Source: an uncultured Collinsella sp. (GTDB lineage: Bacteria > Actinomycetota > Coriobacteriia > Coriobacteriales > Coriobacteriaceae). Taken from it: DNA of 15,139 nt. A model generated the notes under the pieces. It saw only the letters and a list, made by a program, of their open reading frames with translations. It did not search any database and was not told the DNA's origin. Position 1 is the stretch's first letter. Each line of letters begins with the position of its first letter. This document shows, in pieces, positions 1 to 7,481 of this stretch. The stretch is from NCBI GenBank assembly GCA_938036665.1, contig CALHWR010000125.1, forward strand, positions 1 through 15,139, in the 5' to 3' direction. A program made the translations under genes and the position numbers.

Positions 1-744
1 GTGTATCTGTCGACGCTTGAGTTTGTGGCGCGCGTGCGCAACCGCACGTCTGCCGTGGTGCCCCAAGAGCTCGTGACGCTCAACGCGGTGGAAGATTGTA
101 TGGAGCGAGTGCTGGCGCAGGCGCTCTCGACGCTCGACGGTCCGGTCGATATGCTCGACCGCGCGGCACAGCTGCTCGGCGGGCTTGAGCCGGGTGAGGT
201 CGATGGCGCGCTCGAGGCGCACGTGGACCGCAATCGATCTTTCGACGACATCCCGATGGCCGCTGGCAAGCCTGAGGCCTGCTCGCTGCTGCTGATGCTC
301 GTTCGACAGGGTGAGGCTGCCCGCCGCATGTTGCCGACGGCGCCGATCGTTTCGTCCCGTTCGTTTGTCGAGCGCGCCTGGCCGTACATGCTCGCGTGGT
401 CCGACCTGGGGCTTAACGGCAAGGAGCGCATGACGGTTGATTCGCTGGCGCGCGCCGAGGTGCGTCGCTTTGCCGACGACGATACGAGTGACCGTATGCG
501 CGGTGAGATGATGGGCATTTTGGGTGAGCTGCTGGGTATTTCGCCCGAGCAGATGGAGGAGCTGCGCTCTGAGGACGGTCAGCGTCGTTTGCACGAGGGC
601 ATGAAAAAGTTCGAGGGCGAGGTTCAGGACGCCATCGATAAGATGATGGGCGGCCAGGGTGGCCCGCAGGGTGGGCCCCAGGGCGGACCGATGCCGCATC
701 CGCCGGTGGATCCCCGTCAGTTTCCTTTTTTCTCGCAGAACTAA
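1..744 (+). CDS. Unrecognised soluble protein, possibly 5'-truncated by the window edge
   Basis: The frame is open from the first base, which happens to read GTG, so the true start may lie outside the window and the visible 247 residues may be only the C-terminal part. I do not recognise a family. The visible protein is acidic and mostly helical in character, with no membrane segment or signal peptide. It ends in a glycine/proline/glutamine-rich tail (about residues 218-240) with three GGPQ-like units, followed by a terminal FPFFSQN. The central part (about 120-215) is rich in charged residues and methionines. It lies upstream of ruvC on the same strand with a 137-base gap holding its own promoter and SOS box, so it is probably not in the ruv operon. 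It is very likely a real gene, because the frame stays open for 744 bases with normal high-GC codon use, but its function is unknown. Confidence 0.75.
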   Translation: MYLSTLEFVARVRNRTSAVVPQELVTLNAVEDCMERVLAQALSTLDGPVDMLDRAAQLLGGLEPGEVDGALEAHVDRNRSFDDIPMAAGKPEACSLLLMLVRQGEAARRMLPTAPIVSSRSFVERAWPYMLAWSDLGLNGKERMTVDSLARAEVRRFADDDTSDRMRGEMMGILGELLGISPEQMEELRSEDGQRRLHEGMKKFEGEVQDAIDKMMGGQGGPQGGPQGGPMPHPPVDPRQFPFFSQN

Positions 745-803
745 CTATGGGATAGGATTCGCTTCCAACCCCGACACTTCAACTAAGCATCTTGGTCCCG
801 TTG

Positions 804-825
804 TGTTATTCTAGAACAGACGTTC
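804..825 (+). promoter_or_regulatory. Candidate ruvC promoter with LexA (SOS) box
   Basis: An extended -10 element TGTTATTCT lies at 804-812. Just after it, GAACAGACGTTC at 814-825 is a perfect GAAC-N4-GTTC palindrome, the Gram-positive/actinobacterial LexA (Cheo or Din) box, flanked by A and G. A box over the expected transcription start would let LexA block ruvCAB until DNA damage. No convincing -35 hexamer is visible. The LexA assignment follows from motif identity and the DNA-repair operon downstream; binding itself is inferred. Confidence 0.7.
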
Positions 826-881
826 GTGAATGATGCTCGGGGCCTTGCCTTGTGCTGTACTTGTGACGAGGGGAGGTTGGC

Positions 882-1403
882 TTGGTCATTTTGGGTATCG
901 ACCCCGGTTTGGCTCATACGGGTTGGGGGATTATCGAGGAGCGGCGTGGCGAGGTTCGCTGCCGTGCCTATGGCTGCATCGAGACCAGTGCCGGAAGTCC
1001 GCTCGCGGTGCGCCTGTCGCATATCGCCCATGACCTTAAGGGTGTCGTCGAGCGTTATCGACCCGATACCGCTGCTATCGAGAGTATCTACTTTGGCGCT
1101 AATGTCCGCTCGGCAATCCCCACGGCACATGCCCGCGGTGCCGCACTCGTGGCGCTTTCGGAGTGCGCACTCGAGATCGGCGAGTACACGCCTATGCAGA
1201 TCAAGCAGGCTGTGGTGGGTACCGGCGCCGCGGACAAGCGGCAGGTCGCCTACATGGTGCGCACGCTCACGCAGCTCGACCACGACCCTCATCCCGACCA
1301 TGCCGCCGATGCCCTGGCTTGCGCCATCTGCCACGTAAACCTCAGCCGCACCCGCGCCCTCACCGGTGGCGAGTTCTATCAACAGAGAGGAACCGGATAC
1401 TGA
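882..1403 (+). CDS. ruvC: Holliday junction resolvase RuvC
   Basis: RuvC is the homodimeric endonuclease that cuts Holliday junctions made and moved by RuvAB during recombinational repair. The 173-residue length is typical. The N-terminus carries the RNase H-fold signature GIDPG with acidic D7; E67 lies in AAIES; the C-terminal motif PDHAADALA supplies H140 and D143. This gives the D-E-H-D metal-binding set seen in several bacterial RuvC proteins (E. coli has Asp in place of the His). The start is TTG at 882, chosen because it gives the canonical VILGIDPG beginning and has GGGAGG at 871-876 five bases upstream. The stop TGA overlaps the ruvA ATG by one base, so translation is probably coupled. 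Transcription probably starts at the SOS-box promoter upstream. Confidence 0.97.
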   Translation: MVILGIDPGLAHTGWGIIEERRGEVRCRAYGCIETSAGSPLAVRLSHIAHDLKGVVERYRPDTAAIESIYFGANVRSAIPTAHARGAALVALSECALEIGEYTPMQIKQAVVGTGAADKRQVAYMVRTLTQLDHDPHPDHAADALACAICHVNLSRTRALTGGEFYQQRGTGY

Positions 1404-2023
1404 TGATTTCCCAGCTCCACGGAACGCTTGTCGAGGCCACGATGAGCTCTGCTGTCGTCGACGTGTCGGGCGTTGGCTTTGAACTCGGCATCTCGGGCAG
1501 CACTGCGGCCTCGTTGCCGACGCCCGGCGGTGAGGTGCGCCTCTATACCCGTATGCAGGTGCGCGAGGACGCTATGACACTTTTCGGTTTTTCCTCTAAG
1601 GATGAGCGCACGATGTTCGACCGGCTCGTGTCCGTCTCGGGCGTTGGCCCGCGCTTGGCGCTCGCCGTACTTTCCACCTATACCGTGGGACAGCTGTATT
1701 CCCTGGTGATGGCCGAGGACGACAAGGGCATGGCCAAGGTGCCCGGCGTGGGCAAAAAGACCGCCCAGCGCCTCATCTTGGAGCTCAAGAGCACCTTTGC
1801 CAAGGACAAGGGCTTTGTGCCGATCGATGCGATCCCCGGTCAGGTTGCGATGCCCGTGCCCGCCGCCGCTCCTTCGGCGATCGATGACGCCCGTGCGGCA
1901 CTCCTTTCCATGGGCTTTAGCCCGCAGGAGACCGATGTCGCTCTGAGCGGGTATGATGGGCAGGATATGCGTGTCGAGGATTTGCTCGGCGCGGCGCTTA
2001 AGCGACTCGGAATGGATGCGTGA
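1403..2023 (+). CDS. ruvA: Holliday junction DNA helicase subunit RuvA
   Basis: RuvA binds the four-way junction as a tetramer and loads the RuvB motor. The 206-residue protein starts MISQLHGTL, as the family does, with an N-terminal OB-fold region (about 1-62). Two helix-hairpin-helix motifs follow: [10 protein letters not shown] at about 78-87 and [10 protein letters not shown] at about 113-122. After an Ala/Pro-rich flexible linker (about 140-158), the C-terminal three-helix RuvB-binding domain (about 159-206) includes [11 protein letters not shown]. The ATG at 1403 shares its A with the ruvC stop, and the stop TGA at 2021-2023 overlaps the ruvB ATG in the same way. A longer frame reaching upstream to 1163 exists, but the overlap with ruvC and the family N-terminus make 1403 the right start. 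Confidence 0.97.
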   Translation: MISQLHGTLVEATMSSAVVDVSGVGFELGISGSTAASLPTPGGEVRLYTRMQVREDAMTLFGFSSKDERTMFDRLVSVSGVGPRLALAVLSTYTVGQLYSLVMAEDDKGMAKVPGVGKKTAQRLILELKSTFAKDKGFVPIDAIPGQVAMPVPAAAPSAIDDARAALLSMGFSPQETDVALSGYDGQDMRVEDLLGAALKRLGMDA

Positions 2024-3090
2024 TGTGGGAAGCCGATGACTCTCAGGACCTGTGGGCGACGCCCGGCAACTCGCCGGCGGCATCCATGGCGCACGGCGAG
2101 CGCATGGTGGGCTCGGAGCTGACGGCCGAGGACCTCGATGTCGATCGCACTTTGCGCCCCCAGCGCCTGGACGATTACTGCGGTCAGGAGCATATCAAGC
2201 AGAGCCTTCGTGTGCTCATCGAGGCAGCGCAGAGCCGCGGCGAGACGCTCGACCACGTGATCTTCTCGGGTCCTCCGGGCCTGGGCAAGACCACGCTGGC
2301 TACGGTTATCGCTAACGAGCTGGGCGCTCAGATCAAGACGACGAGCGGCCCCGCTATTGCGCGCACCGGCGACCTGGCGGCCATCCTTACTAACTTGGAG
2401 CCGGGTGATGTGCTGTTTATCGACGAGATCCACCGCCTCAACCGTTCGGTCGAGGAGGTCCTGTACCCCGCGATGGAGGACTTTGCCCTCGATATCGTGA
2501 TTGGCAAGGGTCCGGCGGCGCGCTCGATTCGCCTGGATATTCCCAAGTTTACGCTGGTGGCGGCAACGACCCGCTCAGGCATGTTGACCGGCCCGTTGCG
2601 CGACCGCTTTGGCATTTCATATCGCCTGGATTACTACACGGTCGAGGAACTCGCACAGATTGTTACGCGCTCGGCGACTATTCTGGGCGTGACGATCGAC
2701 CATCCCAGTGCACTCGAGATCGGCTCGCGTTCGCGCGGCACGCCACGTCTTGCCAACCGCCTGCTCAAGCGCGTGCGCGATTACGCACAGGTGCGCGGCA
2801 ACGGCCCCATCGAGCTCGATATCTGTCGCCAGGCGCTCGAGTTCTTCGAGATCGATGAGCTCGGTTTGGACTGGATGGATATTCGCATTTTGGAGACGCT
2901 CGCTAAGACGTTCTCCGGTCGTGCCGTGGGACTTACGACCCTTGCCAGCGCGGTGGGCGAGGACCCGGGCACGCTCGAGGATGTCTATGAGCCGTATCTG
3001 CTGCAGTGCGGGTTGATGATTCGTACGCCGCAGGGCCGTCAGGCAACCCTTCGCACCTTTGAGCACCTGGGGATTGAACCTACCGTTTAG
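2023..3090 (+). CDS. ruvB: Holliday junction branch migration ATPase RuvB
   Basis: RuvB is the AAA+ hexameric motor that drives branch migration with RuvA. In the 355-residue protein, [15 protein letters not shown] (about 41-55) is the classic entry into the ATPase domain. Walker A is GPPGLGKTT (about 83-91), Walker B with its DEIH box is LFIDEIH (131-137), sensor I is ATTR (181-184), and PLRDRF (191-196) carries the arginine finger region. The C-terminal winged helix follows (about 270-350). The first 30 or so residues, rich in Ser, Pro and Ala, extend beyond the usual short N-terminus. ATG 2023 overlaps the ruvA stop; a GTG one codon earlier is possible but less likely. It is the last gene of ruvCAB, and no convincing terminator is visible after it. 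Confidence 0.97.
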   Translation: MWEADDSQDLWATPGNSPAASMAHGERMVGSELTAEDLDVDRTLRPQRLDDYCGQEHIKQSLRVLIEAAQSRGETLDHVIFSGPPGLGKTTLATVIANELGAQIKTTSGPAIARTGDLAAILTNLEPGDVLFIDEIHRLNRSVEEVLYPAMEDFALDIVIGKGPAARSIRLDIPKFTLVAATTRSGMLTGPLRDRFGISYRLDYYTVEELAQIVTRSATILGVTIDHPSALEIGSRSRGTPRLANRLLKRVRDYAQVRGNGPIELDICRQALEFFEIDELGLDWMDIRILETLAKTFSGRAVGLTTLASAVGEDPGTLEDVYEPYLLQCGLMIRTPQGRQATLRTFEHLGIEPTV

Positions 3091-3185
3091 GGCGCTTTGT
3101 TTTGGCGGGCTGTTGGGCTATCGCTGGGCATCGGGTAAACATATCGCCGTTCATCGGTTATGGGTGTTTTACTATTGCGCGCCCG

Positions 3186-3194
3186 TGCTATGCT
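3186..3194 (+). promoter_or_regulatory. Candidate fhs extended -10 promoter
   Basis: TGCTATGCT at 3186-3194 matches an extended -10 element (TGn followed by TATGCT). It lies about 40 bases before the fhs start, leaving a short leader. A TTTTAC stretch at 3167-3172, with 16 bases between, could be a weak -35. It has the same layout as the candidate promoters before ruvC, the SHOCT gene and hicA. Confidence 0.5.
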
Positions 3195-3234
3195 GAATTG
3201 GTCTTTTTCTCATTCGGTAACGAAAGGACCGCCC

Positions 3235-4902
3235 ATGCCTACTGACATCGAAATCGCACGTTCTGTCACGCCGCTGCCTATTACCGAGGTGGCCAAGAAC
3301 GCCGGCGTCGACGTTAAGCACCTTATTCCGTACGGCTTCGACAAGGCTAAGGTCGACTATTCGCTGCTCAACGAGCCGACCGATCACCAGGCCAAGCTTG
3401 TCCTCGTGACCGCTATCAACCCAACGCCTGCGGGCGAGGGCAAAACCACCACGACCATCGGTCTGGCCGATGGCCTGCGTCGTCGCGGCGTCAAGAGTGC
3501 CGTGGCCCTGCGCGAGCCTTCGCTCGGCCCCGTCTTTGGTGTTAAGGGCGGTGCTGCCGGCGGCGGCTGGGCTCAGGTGATCCCCATGGAGGATATCAAC
3601 CTGCACTTTACCGGCGACTTCCATGCCATCGGTGCTGCCAACAACCTGCTGGCCGCCATGCTTGATAACCACATCCAGCAGGGCAACCAGCTTGGCATCG
3701 ACGTTAAACGCATCACTTGGAAGCGCGTCGTCGATATGAACGACCGTCAGCTGCGCCACGTCATCGACGGTATTGGCGGTAAGGCCCAGGGCGTGCCGCG
3801 CGAGGACGGCTTCGATATCACCGTCGCCTCCGAGGTCATGGCAATCCTGTGCCTGTCTACGAGTATCAGCGACCTCAAGGAGCGCCTGGGCGAGATCGTC
3901 GTCGGCTACAGCTTTGCCGGCGAGCCCGTCCGTGCCCGCGACCTTAAGGCCCAGGGTGCCATGGCCGCGTTGCTTAAGGACGCGCTCAAGCCCAACCTGG
4001 TGCAAACGCTCGAGGGCACGCCCGCGTTTGTCCACGGCGGCCCCTTCGCCAACATCGCCCACGGCTGCAACTCTATCATGGCCACGCGTATGGCGATGCG
4101 CTTTGGCGATGTCGCCATTACCGAGGCCGGCTTCGGTGCCGATCTGGGTGCCGAGAAGTTCCTCGACATCAAGTGCCGCATGACGGGCGTTCGCCCCAGC
4201 GCCGTCGTGGTCGTCGCGACCGCTCGTGCGCTGAAGTACAACGGTGGCGTCGCCAAGGCCGACCTCAACGAGGAGAACCTCGAGGCACTCAAGGCCGGCA
4301 TGCCCAACCTGCTGCGTCACGTCGACAACATCCAGAACGTTTATGGTCTGCCCTGCGTAGTCGCCATCAACCGCTTCCCGACGGACACCGAGGCTGAGCT
4401 TGCGCTCATCGAGTCCGAGTGCCAGAAGCTCGGCGTCAACGTTAAGCTTTCCGAGGTCTGGGCCAAGGGCGGCGAGGGCGCGCTCGAGCTGGCCGATGAG
4501 GTCATGCGTCTGATTGAGCAGCCGAGCGAGCTCAAGTTTGCCTATGAGGACGGCGCCGATGTCGCCGACGCTCTTGAGGCCATTGCCACCAAGGTCTACC
4601 GCGCCGATGGCGTTGACTTTACGCCGGCCGCCAAGCGCCAGCTCGCCGAGCTGCACGAGAACGGCTTTGGCAACCTGCCGGTGTGCGTGGCCAAGACGCA
4701 GTACAGCTTTAGCGACAACGCCAAGGCCCTGGGCGCTCCCGAGAACTTCCGCATCACGGTGCGTGAGCTCAAGGTTTCCGCCGGTGCCCACTTTGTGGTC
4801 GCACTGACCGGCAGTGTTCTGACCATGCCGGGCCTGCCCAAGGTCCCCGCGGCTGAGAACATCGACGTCGACAACGACGGCAACATCACCGGCCTGTTCT
4901 AA
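3235..4902 (+). CDS. fhs: Formate--tetrahydrofolate ligase
   Basis: This cytoplasmic enzyme makes 10-formyl-tetrahydrofolate from formate, tetrahydrofolate and ATP, feeding purine synthesis and one-carbon metabolism. The 555 residues match the family's usual length. The nucleotide-binding loop [11 protein letters not shown] is at about 64-74, followed by the hallmark [18 protein letters not shown] (94-111) and [11 protein letters not shown] (127-137). The C-terminus [19 protein letters not shown] is also typical. The start at 3235 is chosen because GAAAGGA (3222-3228) lies six bases upstream; a longer frame from 3160 lacks a ribosome site and overlaps the candidate promoter. It stands alone between its own promoter and a strong terminator. 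No other one-carbon genes are adjacent, so nothing here shows a complete acetyl-CoA pathway. Confidence 0.98.
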   Translation: MPTDIEIARSVTPLPITEVAKNAGVDVKHLIPYGFDKAKVDYSLLNEPTDHQAKLVLVTAINPTPAGEGKTTTTIGLADGLRRRGVKSAVALREPSLGPVFGVKGGAAGGGWAQVIPMEDINLHFTGDFHAIGAANNLLAAMLDNHIQQGNQLGIDVKRITWKRVVDMNDRQLRHVIDGIGGKAQGVPREDGFDITVASEVMAILCLSTSISDLKERLGEIVVGYSFAGEPVRARDLKAQGAMAALLKDALKPNLVQTLEGTPAFVHGGPFANIAHGCNSIMATRMAMRFGDVAITEAGFGADLGAEKFLDIKCRMTGVRPSAVVVVATARALKYNGGVAKADLNEENLEALKAGMPNLLRHVDNIQNVYGLPCVVAINRFPTDTEAELALIESECQKLGVNVKLSEVWAKGGEGALELADEVMRLIEQPSELKFAYEDGADVADALEAIATKVYRADGVDFTPAAKRQLAELHENGFGNLPVCVAKTQYSFSDNAKALGAPENFRITVRELKVSAGAHFVVALTGSVLTMPGLPKVPAAENIDVDNDGNITGLF

Positions 4903-4927
4903 GCTTGTTGCCCATAGCTGCTTGCCC

Positions 4928-4969
4928 GCCCCGTCGCGCCTACCAAGGCCCGGCGGGGCTTTTGTTTTC
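4928..4969 (+). terminator. Rho-independent terminator after fhs
   Basis: GCCCCG (4928-4933) pairs with CGGGGC (4954-4959), extended inward by T-G, C-G and G-C pairs. A run of TTTTGTTTT follows directly. It lies 26 bases past the fhs stop. Confidence 0.85.
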
Positions 4970-5028
4970 TAGCCGCGCTTGTCTTGTAGATATGGACGGG
5001 CTCTGTCCGTCACGGGCTTTTGCGCGGG

Positions 5029-5034
5029 TAGAAT
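5029..5034 (+). promoter_or_regulatory. Possible -10 element for the PASTA-like membrane protein gene
   Basis: TAGAAT at 5029-5034 matches five of six bases of TATAAT and lies about 46 bases before the start codon at 5080. No good -35 and no TGn extension are visible. It is supported mainly by position, between a terminator and a gene with a good ribosome site. Confidence 0.35.
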
Positions 5035-5079
5035 GCATGGATAACTTGATGCTTACGGGCGACGGAAAGGAATCGTTGC

Positions 5080-6069
5080 ATGGATCAGGACAAGACAACC
5101 GTGATGGGCGGCTACGGTTCCGCGCAGGCTGGCGATAGCGCCGATGCGACCCGCGTTGTTCCCAACCCCGGTTATACCGACCCCGCCGCGACGCAGCCTT
5201 CTGCCGAGCCAACCCGGGTTATGGGCTATGGCGACACAGCGCGGGATTCTTATGCCGTATCTTCGCAAGGCCCCTATGGCAACGCAGCTCCGGACCCGTT
5301 TGATTACGCGCCGCAGGATTCTTATGCCGCCTCGACGCCGAATCCCTATGATGACCTGCCGCAAAATCCCATTCCGCAGCCTCAGCAGACGACGTATATG
5401 CCTCGCACGGCGCAGTCTCGCTACGAGTCGCGCGAGCCGTATCGCGAGTACCCCAAGTCGATTCCGCAATATGGCGAGGACGAGGAGAAGAAGCCGTCGC
5501 GTTCGTCGAGCGTGATCAAGAAGATCCTCATCGTGCTGGCGATCTTCTTTGCGCTGTCGGTTGTGTTTGCCATTGTGTCGGGCATGCTCAACAAGCGAGG
5601 GAGTTCAACGGCTGATACCGCTGCCGAGCAAACCGAGTCCGCCTCGTCTAGCACCGTCGATCTGAGCGATATCCCGGGGCAGTACTGGTCCAACGCCAAG
5701 AAACTTCTCAAGTCGCGCGGCGCCAATCTTTCGAATGCCGTGGTCCTGACTGATGATGGCTCAACGCCCGTCATCGATGCCAACTGGGTCGTTACTTCTG
5801 CTTACTATAACGACAGCGGCAACCTCGAAATTCAACTCACGCACAAGAATAGCTCGGGCAACTCGCCCGACGGCCAAAGCGGTACCGACAGCTCGAGTTC
5901 CAATACGCTGGAGGACTTGAGCAACAAGGCACAGGAGTTGGGAGACAAGGCGCAAGAGCTGGGCGATACGGCACAAAACCTGGGCGACACCGCGCAGAAC
6001 TTGGGCGACATGGCGACGGGTGCCTGGAATGCACTGCAAAACGGCATCTCGGGCGCGCAGGGAAACTAG
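5080..6069 (+). CDS. Single-pass membrane protein with disordered N-terminus, PASTA-like outer domain and heptad-repeat tail
   Basis: The 329-residue protein has four parts. Residues 1-145 are disordered and rich in Pro, Tyr, Ser and Gln; they carry three threonine motifs (TTVMGGYG at 6, TRVVPNPGY at 24, TRVMGYG at 45) and a duplicated DSYA...PY unit (about 57-66 and 80-90). Residues about 148-169 form one hydrophobic membrane helix preceded by VIKK, so the N-terminus should be cytoplasmic. Residues about 193-256 (DLSDIPGQYWSNAKKLLKSR onward) resemble a single PASTA fold. Residues 282-309 hold four heptads of (N/D)(K/T)AQ(E/N)LG. The start at 5080 has GGAAAGG (5064-5070) nine bases upstream. 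The layout suggests a cell-envelope sensor or anchor, with threonines that a Ser/Thr kinase or FHA protein might recognise. This is inference; no close family is recognised. Confidence 0.85.
   Translation: MDQDKTTVMGGYGSAQAGDSADATRVVPNPGYTDPAATQPSAEPTRVMGYGDTARDSYAVSSQGPYGNAAPDPFDYAPQDSYAASTPNPYDDLPQNPIPQPQQTTYMPRTAQSRYESREPYREYPKSIPQYGEDEEKKPSRSSSVIKKILIVLAIFFALSVVFAIVSGMLNKRGSSTADTAAEQTESASSSTVDLSDIPGQYWSNAKKLLKSRGANLSNAVVLTDDGSTPVIDANWVVTSAYYNDSGNLEIQLTHKNSSGNSPDGQSGTDSSSSNTLEDLSNKAQELGDKAQELGDTAQNLGDTAQNLGDMATGAWNALQNGISGAQGN
5923..6006 (+). repeat. Four in-frame 21-base (7-residue) repeats
   Basis: Codons 282-309 encode NKAQELG, DKAQELG, DTAQNLG and DTAQNLG in tandem. Synonymous positions differ among copies (for example CTG/TTG for Leu), so the repeat is kept at protein level and is not a fresh DNA duplication. 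The pattern fits an amphipathic helix. Confidence 0.85.
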
Positions 6070-6089
6070 CTGTTAAGCGGGCTACAGCT
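6068..6089. terminator. Small hairpin between convergent genes, possible weak bidirectional terminator
   Basis: AGCTGT (6068-6073) and ACAGCT (6084-6089) form a six-base stem with a ten-base loop, and the stop codons of both convergent genes lie in it. There is no T-run on either side, so terminator activity is uncertain. Confidence 0.25.
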
Positions 6090-7263
6090 GTTCAGCCGGA
6101 CGGTCGGGCGAGCTAAAGCCCGAGTCAAACGTAACGACGCATGAGGCATTGGGTCGGCGCTCGTGCACGATGCGCGTGACGAGCTCCAGCAGCTCCTCGT
6201 CGGATATGTCAAAGCCGTCGGGGCGCACCAGGTCAAACGAAACGAACCCGTCGTGCTCGTGCAGGTCGTGGATGGAGAGCGCGGGGTCGATCTGCATAAC
6301 GCCGCGCTTGACCCAGCCGCGCAAATCATCGCCGGTTGTCGCGATGGGGTCGCAGTGCAGCGTGATGCCAATGCCCATCTGGCGCTTGATGTCGTGCTCG
6401 ATGGTGTCCAGGATCTCGTGGTGTTCAAATGCGTCGCCCTCGCCGGGCATCTCCACGTGAGCGCTGGCAAACTGACGACCGGGGCCGTAGTCGTGCACCA
6501 TCAGGTCGTGTGTGCCCAAGACCTGCGGATAGGACATGATCTTGTCGCGGATTGCCTGGACGAGCTTGGGGTCGGGCGCTTGCCCCAGCAACGGGCTGAT
6601 GGCGTCGCGCACTAGGCCCATGCCGCTGATGCAGATGAAGATGCCCACACCCAGGCCTGCCCAGCCATCGAGGTCAAAGCCGGTCGTCTGCGAAATAAGC
6701 GCCGCCACCAAGACCGAGCCCGAGGTGATGACGTCGTTTTTGGAGTCCTGTGCTGTGGCAATGAGTGTTTCGGAATCGATACGGTTGCCCAGCGCGCGGT
6801 TGAATGCGGCCATCCAGAGCTTAACGAGCATGGATGTAGCCAGTGCCGCAAGGGAAACGAGCGTGTAAGCGGTGGGGGAAGGCTTGATGATCTTGGTGAC
6901 CGACTCGAGGATCAGGTTGATGCCGACGGCGCAAACCAGGACGGCGACAAACAAGCCGGCGAGGTACTCGTAGCGGCCGTGGCCATAGGGGTGGCCTTCG
7001 TCTGCCGGGCGGCTGGCGAGGCGGAACCCGAGCAGGCTCACGATGTTGCTCGAGGCATCGGAGAGGTTGTTGAAAGCGTCGGCGACAAGCGAGACGGAGC
7101 CAGCGAGCAGGCCCGCGATGCCCTTGGCCAGGCACAAGGTGATGTTGAGGCCAATGCAGATGAGGCTTGCGGCGAAGCCCGCGTTGGTGCGGCGGGAGGT
7201 ATCGACCGGCTCGCCCTCGCTGCCGGGAACAAGCGTATGTACCAGCCGATTTACAAATAGCAT
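6082..7263 (-). CDS. Cation diffusion facilitator (probable Mn(II) efflux transporter)
   Basis: This is a CDF-family transporter that exports divalent metal by proton exchange at the cytoplasmic membrane. The 393-residue protein has six hydrophobic segments between about 28 and 222 and then cytoplasmic domains. The family hallmark GHPYGHGRYE is at about 90-99. Aligning on this motif places the transport-site residues at N65 and D69 (helix 2, NNLSD) and D173 and D177 (helix 5, DSKND). This Asn-Asp-Asp-Asp set is the type reported for Mn-exporting CDFs such as streptococcal MntE; zinc exporters usually have His in helix 5. A ferredoxin-like C-terminal domain (about 230-305) is followed by a second, similar-looking domain (about 325-382), as in a known subgroup of about 390 residues. 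The start at 7263 has GTGAGGA upstream at good spacing; an upstream ATG at 7284 has no ribosome site. Metal specificity is inferred. Confidence 0.92.
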   Translation of the reverse strand: MLFVNRLVHTLVPGSEGEPVDTSRRTNAGFAASLICIGLNITLCLAKGIAGLLAGSVSLVADAFNNLSDASSNIVSLLGFRLASRPADEGHPYGHGRYEYLAGLFVAVLVCAVGINLILESVTKIIKPSPTAYTLVSLAALATSMLVKLWMAAFNRALGNRIDSETLIATAQDSKNDVITSGSVLVAALISQTTGFDLDGWAGLGVGIFICISGMGLVRDAISPLLGQAPDPKLVQAIRDKIMSYPQVLGTHDLMVHDYGPGRQFASAHVEMPGEGDAFEHHEILDTIEHDIKRQMGIGITLHCDPIATTGDDLRGWVKRGVMQIDPALSIHDLHEHDGFVSFDLVRPDGFDISDEELLELVTRIVHERRPNASCVVTFDSGFSSPDRPAEQL

Positions 7264-7481
7264 AGCGGTCGTCCTCACAATCATGTTTAAGGGGATAGTG
7301 TAGCTCGCGCGGGGGCGCCGTGCACCGATGCTCAGAAAATGCAGCAATAGTCTGCCGGTGCTAACGAGCGAGGCTTCTCGTCTGCCTGGGTGCTCGATTT
7401 TGGGCCACATGGGTATGGGCACGTGCTTACCTGCCCGACATACTTAATGTCGACAGCCCCAGTGCAAAGGAGGACGTATTC

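Noticed and set aside
783..1382. 199-codon minus-strand frame over ruvC
   Set aside because: Shadow of ruvC with no protein family traits.
3091..3234. Tetrahydrofolate or other riboswitch before fhs
   Set aside because: The leader after the candidate promoter is only about 35 bases, and no known aptamer pattern is visible.
3172..4791. Long open frame of 539 codons on the minus strand
   Set aside because: It is the antisense shadow of fhs, produced by GC-rich codon bias. It has no family features, while the plus-strand product is unmistakable.
7264..7481. yybP-ykoY manganese riboswitch upstream of the CDF gene
   Set aside because: No matching conserved core could be found by eye on the minus strand; a covariance search would decide.
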